DNA of 35,751 nucleotides, from IMG/VR virus record IMGVR_UViG_3300032828_000005, positions 1 through 35,751 of that record; one strand, written 5' to 3'. The position numbers and the translations under genes are program-made. Numbering within the stretch: position 1 is the stretch's first letter; each line of letters begins with the position of its first letter. Below, one piece after another: positions 20,035 to 28,447 of this stretch. A model generated the notes under the pieces. The model was not told where the DNA came from. It did not search any database and saw nothing but the letters and a program-made list of their open reading frames with translations. The DNA comes from a virus.

Positions 20035-21474
20035 CTAGCCGAGGATCCTGATCCGGGCGCGTTGGACGGGTGGCATGGTGAGGGCCACGTACACGGCTCC
20101 TGCGGCGGCGTAGGCGGCGTCTGCGTGGCCTTCGCCGCGTCTGGTGAACCGCCACCCGTCCCCGGACGGGAGTTTCTGCGCTGCGCCGATGTGGGCGTCG
20201 AGGAGGGGGTCGGAGGGGTGGAGGATCTGGCGGCTGTGCGCGAGGTCAGCTAGGCCCTGGCAGGCTTCGGCGACTTTCATGCCGGTGAGTTCGATTCCGC
20301 CGCGGCGGGGGCGGAGCATGGGCGCGAACGCGCCGCCGGGGCCGGTTGGGTACCAGGCGATCGCGGCGGGTTTGATTTTGTCGAGCAGCTCGGGGAGTTC
20401 GAGGCGGGCTTGGTCGGTGTTTTTCCAGGCGCGGACGATTTCGACGCGTGCGCGGCCGTCTGTGAGCATGGCCGCGACGGCGAGTGTGCAGTGCTGCCCG
20501 TCTGGGGCGATGTCGAAGCATGCTGCGAGGCGGTCGCGGAGGCCGTCCATGGTGCCGGAGGGGTCGGCGCAGGCTTTCCAGGCGGTGAGGTCGACTGCGC
20601 CGTCGAGCTGGTCGACTTTCTGGCAGAGGACTTCGGTGCGGAACACGTTGGGGGGGTCGGTTCCGAGGGCTGTGCGGATCGCTGCGGCTGAGACTGTGTG
20701 GCCTAGGCCGGGGTTGGCTTGCTGCCAGGCTGTTTCGTCGTCGAGTTCGCAGCCGTCTGGGGCGGACCATTCGAAGAGGCCGATGGATGGGTCACGTTTT
20801 GAGAGTGCGGCGTCGCGTAGCTGGTTGAGAACTATGGATTCGTCGTCTCCGGCGTTGGACATGGCCCAGATTTGGGCGCGGGGCCTTGCCATGGTGGTTT
20901 TGGACAGCGCGGACCAGGCGTCCCAGGATCGTTGCTCACGCAGCTCGTCAATGTTGAGCTCGTCAATGGACAGGCCACGGCCCGCGCGGCGGTTGGATGC
21001 CGCGATTTTGTACCGGCCACCCGAGGTGAGGCGCCACCATTCGTCACCGTTGACCCTGCGGACCTGGTCGAGCTCGGCGGACAGGTCCGGGCTGGCCTGG
21101 ATGGTCTCCAGGGCGTAGTTCCACTGCTCCCGCGCCAGTGACACGTCCTGCGCGACACCCAGGATCAGCCTGGCGCCGTCCATATACAGCCGCCACAGCG
21201 ACACGGTGCGTTTAAGCTGCGATTTCCCGTTCTGCCGGGCGACCAGGATCAGCACGACGCGGAACCGGTACGCCCCGCCGGGGACGGTTTCCATCGCGTG
21301 GATGACGGCCCAGCGTTGCCACGGCAGCAGCGGCTCACCGGACATCTCAGCGAAGTCGCACACCTCGTAGCCGCGTGACGTCCGCCGGTTCAACGGCCGC
21401 AGCGGCGGCGTGAACAGTCTGGGCTGGACGCGGCCGGTCAGCTTCGGCTCATCCGGCGGTTTGCGGCCGGTCAC
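20035..21474 (-). CDS. Terminase large subunit
   Basis: 479 residues from GTG 21474. The ATPase domain shows the terminase-type Walker A 'LVARQNGKS' (77-85), Walker B 'LSIDELNIDE' (168-177), and a coupling 'IWAMSNAG' motif near 211-218. The nuclease half begins at 'LAACFDIAPDGQHCTLAVAA' (first catalytic Asp) and ends with 'GEGHADAAYAAAGAVYVAL' (last Asp). It cuts concatemers and pumps DNA through the portal. It is encoded on the minus strand, divergent from portal and capsid genes, which is uncommon for HK97-like siphoviruses where terminase usually precedes portal in the same direction. Confidence 0.9.
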   Translation of the reverse strand: MTGRKPPDEPKLTGRVQPRLFTPPLRPLNRRTSRGYEVCDFAEMSGEPLLPWQRWAVIHAMETVPGGAYRFRVVLILVARQNGKSQLKRTVSLWRLYMDGARLILGVAQDVSLAREQWNYALETIQASPDLSAELDQVRRVNGDEWWRLTSGGRYKIAASNRRAGRGLSIDELNIDELREQRSWDAWSALSKTTMARPRAQIWAMSNAGDDESIVLNQLRDAALSKRDPSIGLFEWSAPDGCELDDETAWQQANPGLGHTVSAAAIRTALGTDPPNVFRTEVLCQKVDQLDGAVDLTAWKACADPSGTMDGLRDRLAACFDIAPDGQHCTLAVAAMLTDGRARVEIVRAWKNTDQARLELPELLDKIKPAAIAWYPTGPGGAFAPMLRPRRGGIELTGMKVAEACQGLADLAHSRQILHPSDPLLDAHIGAAQKLPSGDGWRFTRRGEGHADAAYAAAGAVYVALTMPPVQRARIRILG

Positions 21475-21488
21475 AGCGTCACTGGAAT

Positions 21489-21782
21489 CTAGCCGCGTCG
21501 GGCTGCGCGGAGGGCGTGGAGGCGGTTGGGGGTGGCATCGGGGGCGGGTTTGCCTCCTTTGAGGCGGGCGCGGGCGGCGGGTGTAGCGCCTAGGGATTCG
21601 AGGACGTCGTGGAGGAGGGGCGCGATCCAGCGCATGGCCCAGGCTGTGTCGTGGTGTTCGTCGATGCAGCGGGCGTATTGGTGCGCGAGTTGCACGGCTG
21701 CGGTGTCCTCTTCGCCGAGGTCGAGCGCGGCGATGGTCTGGGCGACGGCGGGGCCTAGGAGGGTCGCGGCGTCGCGGAGCAT
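21489..21782 (-). CDS. Terminase small subunit (probable)
   Basis: 97 residues from ATG 21782, with AGGTGG five bases before it; GTG 21791 is an alternative. The sequence is largely helical ('MLRDAATLLGPAVAQTIAALDLGEEDTAAVQLAHQYARCIDE', 'WIAPLLHDVLESLGATPAARARLKGG'). The size, the position directly before the large subunit and the 'GATPAARARLKGGKP' end agree with actinophage small terminases. A DNA-binding helix-turn-helix is not clear. Confidence 0.7.
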   Translation of the reverse strand: MLRDAATLLGPAVAQTIAALDLGEEDTAAVQLAHQYARCIDEHHDTAWAMRWIAPLLHDVLESLGATPAARARLKGGKPAPDATPNRLHALRAARRG

Positions 21783-21869
21783 CGGCACCACCTAGGGTTT
21801 CGGAACATTTCGGTCACGATCTTAGGTTAGTTTCGGTTGTCCGTAATGCTAATGTCCTGGTTGTGATCC
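21783..21869. promoter_or_regulatory. Divergent promoter region, terminase versus structural operon
   Basis: This A+T-richer gap separates the leftward terminase genes from the rightward head genes. TTTCGG occurs three times (21798-21803, 21808-21813, 21831-21836). TGCTAAT near 21848-21854 is a possible extended -10 for the rightward operon. No confident -35 is seen. Confidence 0.45.
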
Positions 21870-22139
21870 GTGTGCGGGCGTGTGGCTGACGTGACAACGG
21901 CGGAGTTTCCGCTGCATGGCAGGCGTCAGCGTCTCCGGTCCCTCGCGGTTGTGGTGTCCGCTCTGTCGGTGCTGCACCGGGCCATGCCTGTCGGCCGGAA
22001 TCTGGCGCAGGTGCCGTTCACGGTGGCGGGGATCGCCTGCGTGGACGTCGGTGTGTTCGTGGCGTCCGCTGTGGCGGGGTGGATCGTAACCGGGTTGTCG
22101 CTGATCCTGCTCGAGCTGCTGATCGCGGACGAGTCGTGA
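21870..22139 (+). CDS. Small membrane protein before portal
   Basis: 89 residues from GTG 21870; GTG 21891 is an alternative. Two hydrophobic segments lie near 25-37 (AVVVSALSVLHRA, weak) and 50-84 (VAGIACVDVGVFVASAVAGWIVTGLSLILLELL). It ends by overlapping the portal GTG (GTGA). Such small membrane proteins occasionally precede portal in actinophages; role unknown. Confidence 0.6.
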   Translation: MCGRVADVTTAEFPLHGRRQRLRSLAVVVSALSVLHRAMPVGRNLAQVPFTVAGIACVDVGVFVASAVAGWIVTGLSLILLELLIADES

Positions 22140-23533
22140 AGTCTGCGCTGCGCAGGTTGCTGCCGAAAAACGAGGGCCCGCCTGTGCCTGTGGGTAATTC
22201 CGGGTTTTACAAGATGCCTGGGATGGCCCTCGGGGCGGATTCGTCTGAGGCGTACATGCGGTCGTTCGGCACGGTGGGCACGGTGTGGCAGATCGTGCAT
22301 CTGTTGTCGTCGAGCGCTGCGAAGCCGCAGTGGCGGCTGTACCGGTCACCGAAGGCGGACGGCCGTCAGCGGTACACGACCAGCGATCAGGGCTCGGATC
22401 AGCGGGTCGAGGTTGTGAAGCATCAGGCGCTGTCGGTGCTGTGCAAGCCGAACGCGTTCTGGTCCCGGTTCGCGCTGTTTGAGGCGAGCCAGCAGTACCT
22501 GGAACTCACAGGGGAGTCGTACTGGGTGGTCGAGTACGACCCGCGGGCGTCGTTCCCGGTCGGGCTGTGGCCGGTGCGCCCGGACCGGATCGAGCCGGTG
22601 CCGGACCCGGAAACCTACCTGAAAGGTTGGGTTTATACCGCGCCGGACGGCCGTGAGAAGGTGCCGCTGCAGGTCCGCGAGGTCATCCAGGTCAAGTTCC
22701 CGAACCCGCTGGACGCGTATCACGGCCTCGGGCCGGTGCAGGCGGTGCTGGTCGACATCGACGCCGCGAAGTATTCCGCCGAGTGGAACCGGAACTACTT
22801 CCTCAACTCGGCGACACCAGGCGGCGTCATCCAGGTGGATCACCGCCTGGACGACACAGAGTGGGATGAGCTGACTAACCGCTGGCGGGAGTCGCACCGC
22901 GGGGTGGCGCGGGCGCACCGGGTCGCTGTGCTCGAGGCCGGGGCCACGTGGGTGCCGAACTCGCACACGATGCGTGACATGGACTTCGGGAACCTGCGGA
23001 ACGTGTCCCGGGACCTGATCCGTGAGGCCTGGGGCATCCACAAGATCATGCTCGGTAACTCCGACGACGTGAACCGCGCGAACGCCCAGACCGGTGAGGA
23101 AGTGTTCGCTAACTGGTCGATCGTGCCCCGGCTGGACCGGTGGCGCGACGCGCTCAACGAGCAGTTCCTGCCGCTGTTCGGCTCGGCAGGTGAGGGCGTC
23201 GAGTTCGACTACATCTACCCGCTTCCGGCGAACCGGGAGCAGGACAACATGGAACTGACCGCTAAGTCAGCTGCGGCTCAGGCGCTGGTCGCCGCGGGAT
23301 TCGACCCGCATGACGTTCTCACCGTCGTCGGCCTGCCTGATATGGGCGTCGCTGAGCAGGCGCAGCAGGTTCCAGGCGCGCTGCCGCCCGCCTGGACATC
23401 CGGTGCGCCAGCGCCCGCCCCGGGCGCGGCCCCTGGCGATAAGACGCCTGGGGCGGGCGCTGGCCCACCGGACATGGAAAGCAGGCTCCGGAAGATGCTC
23501 GCAAACGGCCACATGAAAGTGGAGGCCCGATGA
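22136..23533 (+). CDS. Portal protein, HK97 type
   Basis: 465 residues from GTG 22136. Typical portal words are present: 'VWQIVHLLSSSAAKPQWRLYR', 'YLELTGESYWVVEYDP', 'PVGLWPVRPDRIEPV', 'NPLDAYHGLGPVQAVLVDID', 'RNYFLNSATPGGVIQ', 'DMDFGNLRNVSRDLIREAWGIHKIMLG' and 'EEVFANWSIVPRLDRWRDALNEQFLP'. The C-terminal 60 residues are Pro/Ala/Gly-rich. It forms the dodecameric DNA channel at the capsid vertex, docks the terminase and is followed by the maturation protease, as usual. Confidence 0.92.
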   Translation: MKSALRRLLPKNEGPPVPVGNSGFYKMPGMALGADSSEAYMRSFGTVGTVWQIVHLLSSSAAKPQWRLYRSPKADGRQRYTTSDQGSDQRVEVVKHQALSVLCKPNAFWSRFALFEASQQYLELTGESYWVVEYDPRASFPVGLWPVRPDRIEPVPDPETYLKGWVYTAPDGREKVPLQVREVIQVKFPNPLDAYHGLGPVQAVLVDIDAAKYSAEWNRNYFLNSATPGGVIQVDHRLDDTEWDELTNRWRESHRGVARAHRVAVLEAGATWVPNSHTMRDMDFGNLRNVSRDLIREAWGIHKIMLGNSDDVNRANAQTGEEVFANWSIVPRLDRWRDALNEQFLPLFGSAGEGVEFDYIYPLPANREQDNMELTAKSAAAQALVAAGFDPHDVLTVVGLPDMGVAEQAQQVPGALPPAWTSGAPAPAPGAAPGDKTPGAGAGPPDMESRLRKMLANGHMKVEAR

Positions 23534-23826
23534 CACAGCCACCGCAGCCGCCACCGCAGCAGGGGCCGCCGCCGGTCGATCCGGGGAATGGGCTGCTCGC
23601 CGAAACCCCGGCGCAGCTGAGCTGCGCCCTCATCGACACCCCGAACGGGCAGCGGCTCGCGCTGACGATCCGGACCACGTCGACGACGCTGACGCTGCTG
23701 ATGGGTCATGCTGATGCGCGGGCGTGGGGCGCCCAGCTCGGTGACATGGCCGGGCGGATGTCGAAGTCCGGTCTGGTCGTCGCCACGCCGGGGATGCCGA
23801 ACGGGAGCGGGGCGCCCCGTGGGTGA
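23530..23826 (+). CDS. Hypothetical 98-residue protein between portal and protease
   Basis: ATG 23530 overlaps the portal stop. The first 25 residues are Pro/Gln-rich. The folded part ('AQLSCALIDTPNGQRLALTIRTTSTTLTLLMGHADARAWGAQLGDMAGRM') alternates strands and a final helix. Proteins of this pattern are seen in actinophages at this place without known function. The next gene starts 8 bp before its end. Confidence 0.65.
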   Translation: MTQPPQPPPQQGPPPVDPGNGLLAETPAQLSCALIDTPNGQRLALTIRTTSTTLTLLMGHADARAWGAQLGDMAGRMSKSGLVVATPGMPNGSGAPRG

Positions 23827-25024
23827 CCTGAAGCCGTTCCGGACGACGCGGAACCTGGTGAACCTGCGGCAGGGCCGTAACGACTGGTACCGCATCAAGA
23901 ACCTGGCCGATGGGCCGTCGCAGCTGCACATTTACGACGAGATCGGCTACTTCGGTGTCACCGCAGCCGACATGATCGCCGACTTGGGGCAGGTCAAAGG
24001 CGACCTCGAGGTGCATCTGAACACCCCCGGCGGTGAAGTATTCGACGGCATCGCAATCTTTAACGCGCTGAAGCAACGCGACGGCGTCGTGCGCATAGTT
24101 ATTGATTCGCTGGCCGCGTCGATCGGCTCAGTGATCGCCATGGCCGCCGACCCGGGGCATCTCATCATCGGCAAAAACGCGTCGATGATGATCCACGACG
24201 GTTTCGGGATGGGTATCGGCAACGCGAAAGACATGCGTGACCTCGCCGACCTGCTCGACAAGACCTCAGACAACATCGCGAGCATCTACGCCGACCGCAC
24301 CGGCCAGCCCGCGGCGCAGTGGCGTGAGGCGATGCTCGCCGAAACCTGGTACATCGGGCAGGAAGCCGTCGACGCCGGGCTCGCCGACTTTGTCCAGGGC
24401 GCCGAACCGGCCACAGATGCGGCGCCTGTGTCGCTTGCCGCCACCTGGGATCTGTCCATCTTCGCCAAGCGGCCCGGCCAGCCACAGGCCGCAGCCCCGG
24501 ACGGTGGCGAGACCTCCGGTAGCGAGCCGTGGGACCCGGACGGCAACGGCGACGACGACTCCTGCCCCGAAGGTGACACCGACCACTCCCACTGGGCGCC
24601 CGACGGCACGCAGCTGAAACCGGTCCCTGGCAAGCCCATGACCGGCCCAGACGGGCACGTTTCCTACGCCAGATCCGGCGGCGCCCCGCTCATAAGCAAC
24701 GAAAAGTACGACGCGGAAGACCGTAAACGGATGGCGTCGAACGGTCAGGCCATGGACGACGGCTCATACCCAATCGCCGACGCCGAAGACCTGGACAACG
24801 CGATCCACGCGGTTGGCCGCGGCGGCTCCGAACACGACGCCATCCGCCGCCACATCATCAAGCGCGCCGCAGCCCTCGGCCTGTCCTCACGCATCCCAGA
24901 CAACTGGAACGGCGACGGCTCGCTGAAGACCTCCGCGGACAACCACGCCGCCCATGCAGGAACAGTCCGATTTACCGAAGAGATGTTCGCAAACATCCGA
25001 GCAGCACTCGAGGAGAAGCTGTGA
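23819..25024 (+). CDS. Prohead maturation protease, ClpP (S14) type, fused to a C-terminal domain
   Basis: 401 residues from GTG 23819. Residues 35-195 form a ClpP fold: 'GDLEVHLNTPGGEVFDGIAIFNAL', catalytic Ser in 'DSLAASIGSVIAMAA' (101), His in 'MMIHDGFG' (126) and a downstream Asp near 'KTSDNIASIYADRTG'. A linker rich in Asp and Gly (D-rich, 230-270) follows. The C-terminal domain (about 300-380) reads 'RKRMASNGQAMDDGSYPIADAEDLDNAIHAVGRGG', 'IRRHIIKRAAALGLSSRIPDNW', a module seen in phage protease/scaffold proteins. It cuts the capsid scaffold or delta domain during head maturation and may itself supply scaffold. Confidence 0.88.
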   Translation: MGDLKPFRTTRNLVNLRQGRNDWYRIKNLADGPSQLHIYDEIGYFGVTAADMIADLGQVKGDLEVHLNTPGGEVFDGIAIFNALKQRDGVVRIVIDSLAASIGSVIAMAADPGHLIIGKNASMMIHDGFGMGIGNAKDMRDLADLLDKTSDNIASIYADRTGQPAAQWREAMLAETWYIGQEAVDAGLADFVQGAEPATDAAPVSLAATWDLSIFAKRPGQPQAAAPDGGETSGSEPWDPDGNGDDDSCPEGDTDHSHWAPDGTQLKPVPGKPMTGPDGHVSYARSGGAPLISNEKYDAEDRKRMASNGQAMDDGSYPIADAEDLDNAIHAVGRGGSEHDAIRRHIIKRAAALGLSSRIPDNWNGDGSLKTSADNHAAHAGTVRFTEEMFANIRAALEEKL

Positions 25025-26433
25025 CGAAACCTGTTGTGCCGCAGAACTCCGAAGAGCTCTCAGAGATTCTGCACGATAACGCGAAGCTGGCCGAGATCTT
25101 CGCGAACCTGGACACCGCGAAAGAGTTCATGGCGTCCTACTCGCGGAACGTCATCAACAAGGATGAGCAGTTCGCGCAGCAGCTCCGCGAGCAAGTGCAG
25201 CTCGGCATGGGCGAGTTCCTGAAGGCGAACGGTGTCGGCAAGGGCCTCCCTGCCACCATGACGGCCGCCGGGCCGCGGCTGAACGGCAAGGACATCCGCA
25301 AGGTTTCCGCAGGTCACGGCACCGCGTATAACAAAGCTGCACCCGGCGCCAGGCGCGGCCTCGACGAGGTGTTCGACAGCTCGGCCGAGTTCTTCCAGGC
25401 GATCTGGCCGCGGATGCAGGCCGTCCTGAAGAACCGCAAAGAGGCCAGCGCGAAGCTGGAGAGGTACAACGACATCCAGACCGAGATCCGCAACAGCTAC
25501 GGCTCCGAGGTCCCGGCCGACGGTGGTTTCCTGATCCCGGAAACCCTCCGCTCCGACATCCTCCAGGTGTCGCTTGAGTCGTCGATCGTCCGTTCACGCG
25601 CGCAGGTCATCCCCATGGAAACCCTGCGCGTGCCGATCCCGATGATCGACGACACCAGTCACGTGTCCAGTGTGTTCGGCGGCGTCGTCGCCTACTGGAC
25701 CGAAGAGGCCGCGTCGATCACCGAGTCGCAGGCCAGCTTCGGCCGGGTCGTCCTCGACGCGAAGAAGCTGACCGCGTTCGCGTCCGTGCCGAACGAGCTC
25801 CTCGCCGACGCGACCGCGTTCGGGTCGTTCTTCGACAACGTGTTCCCCCGCGCCCTCGCCTGGTATGAGGACCTCGCGTTCATCCAGGGCTCCGGCACAG
25901 GTGAGCCGCTCGGGTTCATGTCCTGCCCCGCCAGCGTGTCAGTGACCGCCGAGTCCGGCCAGGCCACCAAGACCATCGTCTGGGAGAACCTCCTTAACGC
26001 CTACTCCCGCATGCTGCCGACGTCGCTCGGGAACGCGGTGTGGATCGCGAACATCGACACGTTCCCGCAGCTCGCCACCATGGCCCTGTCCGTGGGCACT
26101 GGCGGTTCGGCGGTGTGGCTTGGTAACTACACCAACCCGGGCACCAGCACCCCGCCAGTGTCGATCCTGGGCCGCCCCGTGTACTTCACGGAGAAAGTCC
26201 CGACCCTCGGCACCACCGGCGACATCATGTTCGCCGACCTTAGCTATTACCTAATTGGTGATAGGCAAATCATGCAGGCAATGTCCAGCGAACATTATCA
26301 ATTCCAGAACGACAAAACGGCCTTCCGTATAATTGAAAGGCTCGACGGTCGCCCATGGTTGCAGAGTGCCATTACTCCGCATAGCAACTCGTCCAATACC
26401 CTTTCACCTTTTGTTCAAATAGCGACTCGCTGA
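25021..26433 (+). CDS. Major capsid protein, HK97 fold
   Basis: 470 residues from GTG 25021 (GTGA overlap with the protease). Residues 1-140 are helical and charged, fitting a delta (scaffold) domain removed on maturation. From about 150 the HK97 core is clear: 'GSEVPADGGFLIPETLRSDILQ', 'SSIVRSRAQVIPMETLRVPIPM', 'VAYWTEEAASITESQASFGRVVLDAKKLTAFASVPNELLAD' and 'YEDLAFIQGSGTGEPLGFMS'. The last 60 or so codons (from about 26240) change to low G+C codon use: I count 25 G/C in 26281-26340 (42%), while the rest of the gene is far higher. A homing-type nuclease gene follows 14 bases later. Confidence 0.92.
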   Translation: MTKPVVPQNSEELSEILHDNAKLAEIFANLDTAKEFMASYSRNVINKDEQFAQQLREQVQLGMGEFLKANGVGKGLPATMTAAGPRLNGKDIRKVSAGHGTAYNKAAPGARRGLDEVFDSSAEFFQAIWPRMQAVLKNRKEASAKLERYNDIQTEIRNSYGSEVPADGGFLIPETLRSDILQVSLESSIVRSRAQVIPMETLRVPIPMIDDTSHVSSVFGGVVAYWTEEAASITESQASFGRVVLDAKKLTAFASVPNELLADATAFGSFFDNVFPRALAWYEDLAFIQGSGTGEPLGFMSCPASVSVTAESGQATKTIVWENLLNAYSRMLPTSLGNAVWIANIDTFPQLATMALSVGTGGSAVWLGNYTNPGTSTPPVSILGRPVYFTEKVPTLGTTGDIMFADLSYYLIGDRQIMQAMSSEHYQFQNDKTAFRIIERLDGRPWLQSAITPHSNSSNTLSPFVQIATR

Positions 26434-26447
26434 CAAGGTAAAAGGTC

Positions 26448-27074
26448 ATGCCGGGACGACGGTGTGACCCGGGTTGCACCTGTAGTAGACACCGCGGCGG
26501 CACGATGCCGACCCCTGAGGAGAAGCGCGAAAGGAGGCGCCAGGTGCAGGCAGAGAACTGGCGTCGCCGGAGCGTCGCCGACCCGGATGGGGTGCGTGCC
26601 GGGAATCGCGAGCGCAATGCCCGTTATTACGAATCTCACCGGGATGAGGTCGTAGAGCGGCACAGGCAGTGGAGGGATGAGAACCCGGTGGCCAGTTGGG
26701 AGCACAGCCTCTGGTACCGGCACAAGATGACGGCCGCCGACTGGCAGTTGACGTGGGATCAGCAGATGGGCCGCTGCTACCTGTGCCAGGAGCCGCTTGA
26801 CGGCTCCCGGCCCAGGGCTGTCCATATCGACCACGATCACGTCTGCTGCCAGCCGACGAGGTCGTGTGCGGGGTGCCGTCGCGGGCTCGCGCACAGCAGG
26901 TGTAACCGGCTGCTCAGCTGGGCGGGTGATGACCCCGCCTGGCTGCGCAGGGTGGCGAACAACCTGGAGATGGCCAATCGGCGTCTCCGGTCACAGCAGC
27001 CAGCCCAGGCATTGATCCCCCTGGCTGGCGATGACGCTGCGGCAGTAACGCCCCGCGGCGAGGAGATGAGTTAA
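26448..27074 (+). CDS. Endonuclease VII-type HNH nuclease
   Basis: 208 residues from ATG 26448 (AAAAGGTC before it). The N-terminus has 'CDPGCTCSRHRGG', a zinc-hook motif like those of homing nucleases. A long basic helix follows (20-80). The nuclease core is at 108-155: 'GRCYLCQEPL', 'VHIDHDHVCCQP', 'CAGCRRGLAHSRCNRLL', with two CxxC zinc pairs, the H-D-H, and Asn153, as in T4 endonuclease VII relatives. 'DDPAWLRRVANNLE' is the usual end. Placement between capsid and the next head gene, and the altered capsid 3' end, suggest a free-standing homing nuclease. Confidence 0.85.
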   Translation: MPGRRCDPGCTCSRHRGGTMPTPEEKRERRRQVQAENWRRRSVADPDGVRAGNRERNARYYESHRDEVVERHRQWRDENPVASWEHSLWYRHKMTAADWQLTWDQQMGRCYLCQEPLDGSRPRAVHIDHDHVCCQPTRSCAGCRRGLAHSRCNRLLSWAGDDPAWLRRVANNLEMANRRLRSQQPAQALIPLAGDDAAAVTPRGEEMS

Positions 27075-27584
27075 ATGCAGGGACTAGGCAGGTCGTTCGA
27101 CATCAGCCTCGGCTCGGCGGTGGTCGACTGGAACACCGCGGGGGCGACCGGTAAGCGGGTCAGGCTGTCGGGCTGCCGCATGTGCACCATCGTGGCGTCG
27201 GTTGCTATCGCTGGCGGCGGGTCGGATTCCGAGGTGTACACGCTGAACCAGGCGAACGCGAAGACTGGCGGGACCAGCTCCGCGTTCGCGGTGATCACCG
27301 AGTATTACCTGAAGACGGGCGCCAGTACCACGATGGACGGTACGGAGACGTGGACCCGGACCACCCAGGCGGCCGGTTCGACGATCACTCTGGCGCTGTC
27401 CGCGAAGGAACACATTCTCGCGGTTCCGGTGTACGCCGACCAGCTGACGGACGGCTACTCCTACATCAGTTTCGACATCGCCGACCCCGGCTCTGGCGGG
27501 TCGCGGCTCGGGTCGATCCTGTACATCCTGTCCGACCTCGAGGTGCAGCGGAAGCCCGCGAACCTCGCCGCTGGCCTGACCTGA
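27075..27584 (+). CDS. Structural protein, beta-rich (decoration or head accessory candidate)
   Basis: 169 residues. ATG 27075 follows the nuclease stop directly (GAGGAG a few bases inside). The composition is Ser/Thr/Gly/Ala-rich with alternating strands ('VRLSGCRMCTIVASVAIAGG', 'FAVITEYYLKTGASTTMDGTETWTRTT', 'YSYISFDIADPGSGGSRLGSILYILSDLEVQRKP'). Proteins of this form sit after the capsid in actinophages. A capsid decoration role is inferred from position. Confidence 0.65.
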   Translation: MQGLGRSFDISLGSAVVDWNTAGATGKRVRLSGCRMCTIVASVAIAGGGSDSEVYTLNQANAKTGGTSSAFAVITEYYLKTGASTTMDGTETWTRTTQAAGSTITLALSAKEHILAVPVYADQLTDGYSYISFDIADPGSGGSRLGSILYILSDLEVQRKPANLAAGLT

Positions 27585-27599
27585 TCGGGGGACTGGCTT

Positions 27600-28055
27600 A
27601 TGTCTTTCATTCAGGGCACGCAGCTGCGGAAGATGCTGCTCGGAAACGGTGTGGTGTCGAAGGCGACCGGCACCCTGTCCGGGACCACATTTAACCTGTT
27701 CACCATCGCTGGCGGCGAGGTGCTGATCACCGCCCTGTGGGGCAAGGTCACTACCTCGATTACCACAGACGGCGGCACGCTGGCACTGAACAACGCCCCG
27801 ACCTCAGGCAGTACCGGCACGTTTGTGCAGGCCACCGACCTGGGTACGACCGACACGACCGCAGGCAGCGTCCTCGGCGTCGAGGCCGTGACCGCTGCGG
27901 CCTGGAAATTCCTGGTAGGCGGCCCCGCGCTGGCAAACGTGGTGGTCACAACGGGCCAGGTTGCGGCGCTAGGCGCGTCGTCGGTGAACGGCGCGGCCAC
28001 GTTCTACTGCACATGGATCCCGCTAACTGACGGCGCAACGCTGGTGGCCTCGTGA
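27600..28055 (+). CDS. Paralogous beta-rich structural protein 1
   Basis: 151 residues, GGGGGA before ATG 27600. Residues 14-45 ('VVSKATGTLSGTTFNLFTIAGGEVLITALWGKVTTSITT') repeat in the next two genes. The ending is also shared: a strand with a Trp and hydrophobics, then 'PLTDGATLVAS'. The pattern suggests a jelly-roll or similar beta sandwich on the virion surface. Function not known. Confidence 0.65.
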   Translation: MSFIQGTQLRKMLLGNGVVSKATGTLSGTTFNLFTIAGGEVLITALWGKVTTSITTDGGTLALNNAPTSGSTGTFVQATDLGTTDTTAGSVLGVEAVTAAAWKFLVGGPALANVVVTTGQVAALGASSVNGAATFYCTWIPLTDGATLVAS

Positions 28056-28444
28056 GCTGCGAATACGTAGTCGAGCGAGCGACTGCTAACCTTCCACAGT
28101 CCACGTCTGCGGATATCTTCGAGGTCAGTGGCGGCAAGGTGCTGATCCTGGGCATCGTCGGAAAGGTCACCACGTCAGTCCAGGCCCAGGCAAACAGCAG
28201 CTCCGTTTCTGTTCATGATCTGGAGATCTGGTCCGCTAACTTGTCTGGCGCCTCCGCTGGATCTTTGCTCGGCGCAGACGCGACAGTGCACAGCGAAACT
28301 GTCGCACCTATGGCCGGGTTGCCCCTGGTGGCCGATGACGGGCTAGCGGTCTCCTTTGCGTGCGGGGCATCAAGCACTGGCCAGGTCTCGTGGACGCTCT
28401 GGTATAAGCCGCTCGAGCCTGGCGCGCAGGTAACGGCGGCCTGA
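28052..28444 (+). CDS. Paralogous beta-rich structural protein 2
   Basis: 130 residues from GTG 28052 overlapping the previous stop. Shared words: 'VVERATANLPQSTSADIFEVSGGKVLILGIVGKVTTSVQAQ' and the end 'GQVSWTLWYKPLEPGAQVTAA'. It is the shortest of the three; its central loop ('NSSSVSVHDLEIWSANLSGASAG') differs most. Confidence 0.65.
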   Translation: MSCEYVVERATANLPQSTSADIFEVSGGKVLILGIVGKVTTSVQAQANSSSVSVHDLEIWSANLSGASAGSLLGADATVHSETVAPMAGLPLVADDGLAVSFACGASSTGQVSWTLWYKPLEPGAQVTAA

Positions 28445-28447
28445 CCG

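Noticed and set aside
20144-21118. 324-codon plus-strand frame opposite the large terminase
   Set aside because: It is a shadow of the terminase gene, whose Walker motifs are intact on the minus strand.
22346-23041. 231-codon minus-strand frame inside portal
   Set aside because: It is the antisense of conserved portal motifs, with no ribosome site or recognisable domain.
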